Shown one piece after another: positions 32,786 through 34,532 of a DNA stretch of 34,532 nucleotides; positions within the stretch are counted from its first letter, which is position 1, and each line of letters opens with the position of its first letter. Source of the stretch: Elusimicrobiales bacterium (GTDB lineage: Bacteria > Elusimicrobiota > Elusimicrobia > Elusimicrobiales > UBA9959); contig JAILAB010000016.1 of assembly GCA_024681855.1 (NCBI GenBank), positions 1 to 34,532 on the forward strand, written 5' to 3'. The notes beneath the pieces are model-generated. The model was not told where the DNA came from and did no database searches. It saw only the letters and a list, made by a program, of their open reading frames with translations. Position numbers and translations under genes: made by a program.

Positions 32786-32844
32786 AAGTTATATCTAAAT
32801 ATAACTTATTTCTATTTGACATAACTTGTGTTCTCTGTTATAAT
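32786..32844 (+). promoter_or_regulatory. Consensus promoter and inverted-repeat operator of the hydrolase gene
   Basis: TTGACA (32816-32821) and TATAAT (32839-32844) are both perfect with a 17-bp spacer. Upstream, AAGTTATAT (32786-32794) and ATATAACTT (32799-32807) form a perfect 9-bp inverted repeat with a 4-bp gap. CATAACTTG overlaps the spacer at 32820-32828. Such a strong promoter implies tight control, probably by a LysR of this island. Confidence 0.8.
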
Positions 32845-32920
32845 TTTAATAGAGACAAAACAGGAAATTTCCGCAATTTATAGCTGCTGATTTTCCCGCC
32901 AATCAAATCTGGAGGACACA

Positions 32921-33994
32921 ATGAATTTAAAGACCATAGCCATGCTGCTGGCAATGCCTGTTATCGGTACGGCCTGCTGCACATCAGACTGCAACAAGGA
33001 CAAGGATATGATAAAACCCGAAAAACTCAACCTGACAACGGAATGGGACAAGACCTTTGAAAAAAGCGACAAGGTCAGCCATAAGAAAATAACTTTTATC
33101 AACCGCTACGGAATCACGCTTGCGGCGGATATGTACATTCCTAAAAACGCGGAGGGGAAACTGCCTGCAATAGCCGTAAGCGGACCTTTTGGTGCGGTAA
33201 AGGAGCAGTCCTCCGGCCTGTATGCCCAAAAAATGGCGGAAAAGGGCTTTATTACTATAGCTTTTGACCCATCTTATACCGGAGAATCCGGCGGTCATCC
33301 CAGATATGTCGCATCACCTGACATAAACACGGAGGATTTTTCCGCAGCCGTTGATTTTCTAAGCATTCAGGACAATGTTGACCCGGAAAAAATCGGCATA
33401 ATAGGAATATGCGGCTGGGGCGGATTTGCGATAAATGCCGCAGCAATGGATACACGCATAAAGGCTACGGTCGCATCAACCATGTACGACATGACACGGG
33501 TGACGGCAAAAGGCTACAATGATTCCGCAGACAATGCGGATGCCCGCTATGCGGCTAAACAGGCAATGAATTCCCAACGGATAAGGGATTATAAAAATGG
33601 TTCGTATGAACGTGCCGGAGGCGTTATTGACCCTCTGCCTGAGGATGCTCCGCAGTTTATTAAGGATTACCATGCGTATTACAAAACTCCGAGAGGCTAC
33701 CATAAACGTTCCCTCAATTCAAACGAAGGCTGGAACAAGACATCCGCTCTTTCGCTTATGAATATGCCTATTTTGGCCTATTCCGGCGAGATACGCAATG
33801 CAGTTATGGTTGTTCACGGTGAGAAAGCCCATTCCCGCTATTTCGGTGAGGACGCATTCAAAAAACTGAAAGGAAAGAACAAGGAGCTTTACATAGTTCC
33901 CGGAGCGAATCACACCGATCTCTACGACGGAGGGGATAATAATTATATTCCCTTTGACAGAATGGAGAAATTCTTTAAGGATAATCTAAAATAA
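32921..33994 (+). CDS. Exported alpha/beta hydrolase with Cys nucleophile (YcjY/dienelactone-hydrolase-like)
   Basis: The 357-aa protein has an N-terminal export signal ending in VIGTACC, a probable though non-canonical lipoprotein site (Cys19 or Cys20). An alpha/beta hydrolase fold follows. The nucleophile elbow is GICGWGG (162-168) with Cys164 in place of the usual Ser, as in dienelactone hydrolase and many YcjY-type proteins. The catalytic His is probably in PGANHTDLYD. VVHGEKAHSRYF contains the segment after strand 7 with the acidic residue. AFDPSYTGESGGHPR follows strand 4. The substrate is unknown. GGAGG at ideal spacing precedes the ATG, and the promoter is consensus, so expression should be strong when derepressed. 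Its family often sits with LysR, flavodoxin and AKR genes. Confidence 0.85.
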   Translation: MNLKTIAMLLAMPVIGTACCTSDCNKDKDMIKPEKLNLTTEWDKTFEKSDKVSHKKITFINRYGITLAADMYIPKNAEGKLPAIAVSGPFGAVKEQSSGLYAQKMAEKGFITIAFDPSYTGESGGHPRYVASPDINTEDFSAAVDFLSIQDNVDPEKIGIIGICGWGGFAINAAAMDTRIKATVASTMYDMTRVTAKGYNDSADNADARYAAKQAMNSQRIRDYKNGSYERAGGVIDPLPEDAPQFIKDYHAYYKTPRGYHKRSLNSNEGWNKTSALSLMNMPILAYSGEIRNAVMVVHGEKAHSRYFGEDAFKKLKGKNKELYIVPGANHTDLYDGGDNNYIPFDRMEKFFKDNLK

Positions 33995-34015
33995 TGGAAT
34001 AATATAAAAGCTAAC

Positions 34016-34087
34016 GTCCCCGGCATATTCAGCTGTAATATATAAGCGGAAAAGAACTGTAATCCGCAGCTGCTGAATGCCGGGGAC
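34016..34087. other. Long imperfect inverted repeat with nested hairpin
   Basis: GTCCCCGGCAT (34016-34026) pairs perfectly with ATGCCGGGGAC (34077-34087). After a 2-nt bulge, TCAGC (34029-34033) pairs with GCTGA (34072-34076), and an inner GCGGA/TCCGC stem (34046-34050 with 34063-34067) closes a 12-nt loop. No T-run follows. It lies between the hydrolase and the MBL gene and may be a terminator variant, processing site or structured RNA element. Confidence 0.55.
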
Positions 34088-34109
34088 AGTTTACTATCCG
34101 GCATTGTTT

Positions 34110-34532
34110 ATGAGCATAACAAAGAAAGCATGTATGATTGTCTTAACCATTTTTATTGCATTAGCCATTGGCATTGCGGCATTTGTTAACCAGCCCAGTT
34201 TTGGGCGCAATCCGCAGGGGGAACGCCTTGCCAGGGTAAAAAAATCCCCGAATTACAAAAACGGACAGTTTCAGAACGAACTGCCAACGGAGGTTATGAC
34301 AGGCAATAAAAGCGGTTTCCGCACAATGTGGGAATTTCTAACGGAGAAACGCACAAACCTTAGTCCTAAAGAGCCTTTGCCTTCGGTAAGGACTGATCTC
34401 AAAAGCCTGCCGGAAGACAAGGATTATATGGTCTGGTTTGGCCATTCCGCATACATGCTGCAATTATCCGGCAAAAGAATAATTGTTGACCCAGCATTGC
34501 TTTCCGGCTCGCCTGTCTCATTCGTGAACAGG
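34110..34532 (+). CDS. Metallo-beta-lactamase-fold hydrolase, N-terminal part (runs off window end)
   Basis: From the ATG at 34110, 141 codons stay open to the window end. The protein begins with a signal-anchor (MSITKKACMIVLTIFIALAI, then GIAAFV). A charged linker follows (RNPQGERLARVKKSPNYKNG), then the start of a UlaG/NAPE-PLD-like metallo-beta-lactamase fold: MVWFGHSAYMLQLSGKRIIV followed by DPALLSGSP. The metal-binding HxHxDH would lie beyond the edge, so activity cannot be checked. NAPE-PLD-like proteins hydrolyse phosphodiester or lactone bonds; the exact role is unknown. There is no clear ribosome-binding site. An in-frame ATG at 34134 is an alternative start that also gives a signal-anchor. 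It is probably part of the same island as the hydrolase. Confidence 0.82.
   Translation, partial: MSITKKACMIVLTIFIALAIGIAAFVNQPSFGRNPQGERLARVKKSPNYKNGQFQNELPTEVMTGNKSGFRTMWEFLTEKRTNLSPKEPLPSVRTDLKSLPEDKDYMVWFGHSAYMLQLSGKRIIVDPALLSGSPVSFVNR

Overview
The window reads as a Gram-negative chromosome segment with moderately AT-rich DNA. Export signals, probable lipoproteins and a PorV/PorQ-type outer-membrane beta-barrel argue for two membranes. The mix of a PorV-like protein, a DUF4015 putative glycosidase, a MEMO-AMMECR1 protein, an electron-bifurcating NfnAB pair and several unrecognised exported proteins reminds me of host-associated Elusimicrobiota or a similar anaerobic lineage. That placement is an inference, not a demonstrated assignment.

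Layout. Bases 1-5100 carry the 5' part of an M18 aminopeptidase (minus), an MFS transporter, an RluA-type pseudouridine synthase, an orphan probable lipoprotein (minus) and a divergent phosphopentomutase (DeoB) homologue ending at a strong terminator. Bases 5190-10300 hold a minus-strand, very AT-rich pair (an exported orphan of 602 aa translationally coupled to an exported endonuclease/exonuclease/phosphatase protein) and an exported DUF4015 protein with a long low-complexity linker. Bases 10380-14000 encode an exported pullulanase-type GH13 enzyme and a PorV-like protein. Bases 14064-17734 form an isoprenoid unit (prenyl diphosphate synthase, DXS) followed by a LOG-family protein. Bases 17950-21036 encode an exported MEMO-AMMECR1 fusion and an exported M14 carboxypeptidase. 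Bases 21100-23558 are nfnA-nfnB. Bases 23961-26711 are a divergent locus: two small membrane proteins with cytoplasmic winged-helix tails on the minus strand, and a NikR-like ribbon-helix-helix/ACT protein lacking the nickel ligands, overlapping lysA, on the plus strand.

After a tRNA-Ala(GGC) and a 75-aa orphan the gene content changes. Bases 27699-34532 look like an accessory redox/detoxification island: two LysR regulators, an aldo/keto reductase, a frameshifted hexapeptide acetyltransferase, an exported flavodoxin, an alpha/beta hydrolase with a Cys nucleophile and the start of a metallo-beta-lactamase-fold hydrolase. An AAGTTATA-type inverted-repeat motif recurs in the island's promoters and suggests one regulon.

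Four copies of a roughly 160-bp MITE-like repeat with imperfect terminal inverted repeats and two internal hairpins sit in intergenic gaps (5194, 8287, 23749, 26789). Several genes have a TATAAT-like box only 6-7 nt before the ATG and no Shine-Dalgarno sequence, which points to leaderless transcripts.

I did not find a complete, clearly new multi-gene system. The best candidates for new biology are the ligand-less NikR-like/lysA/membrane-winged-helix divergon, the coupled exported nuclease-fold/orphan pair, the exported MEMO-AMMECR1 fusion and the MITE family.
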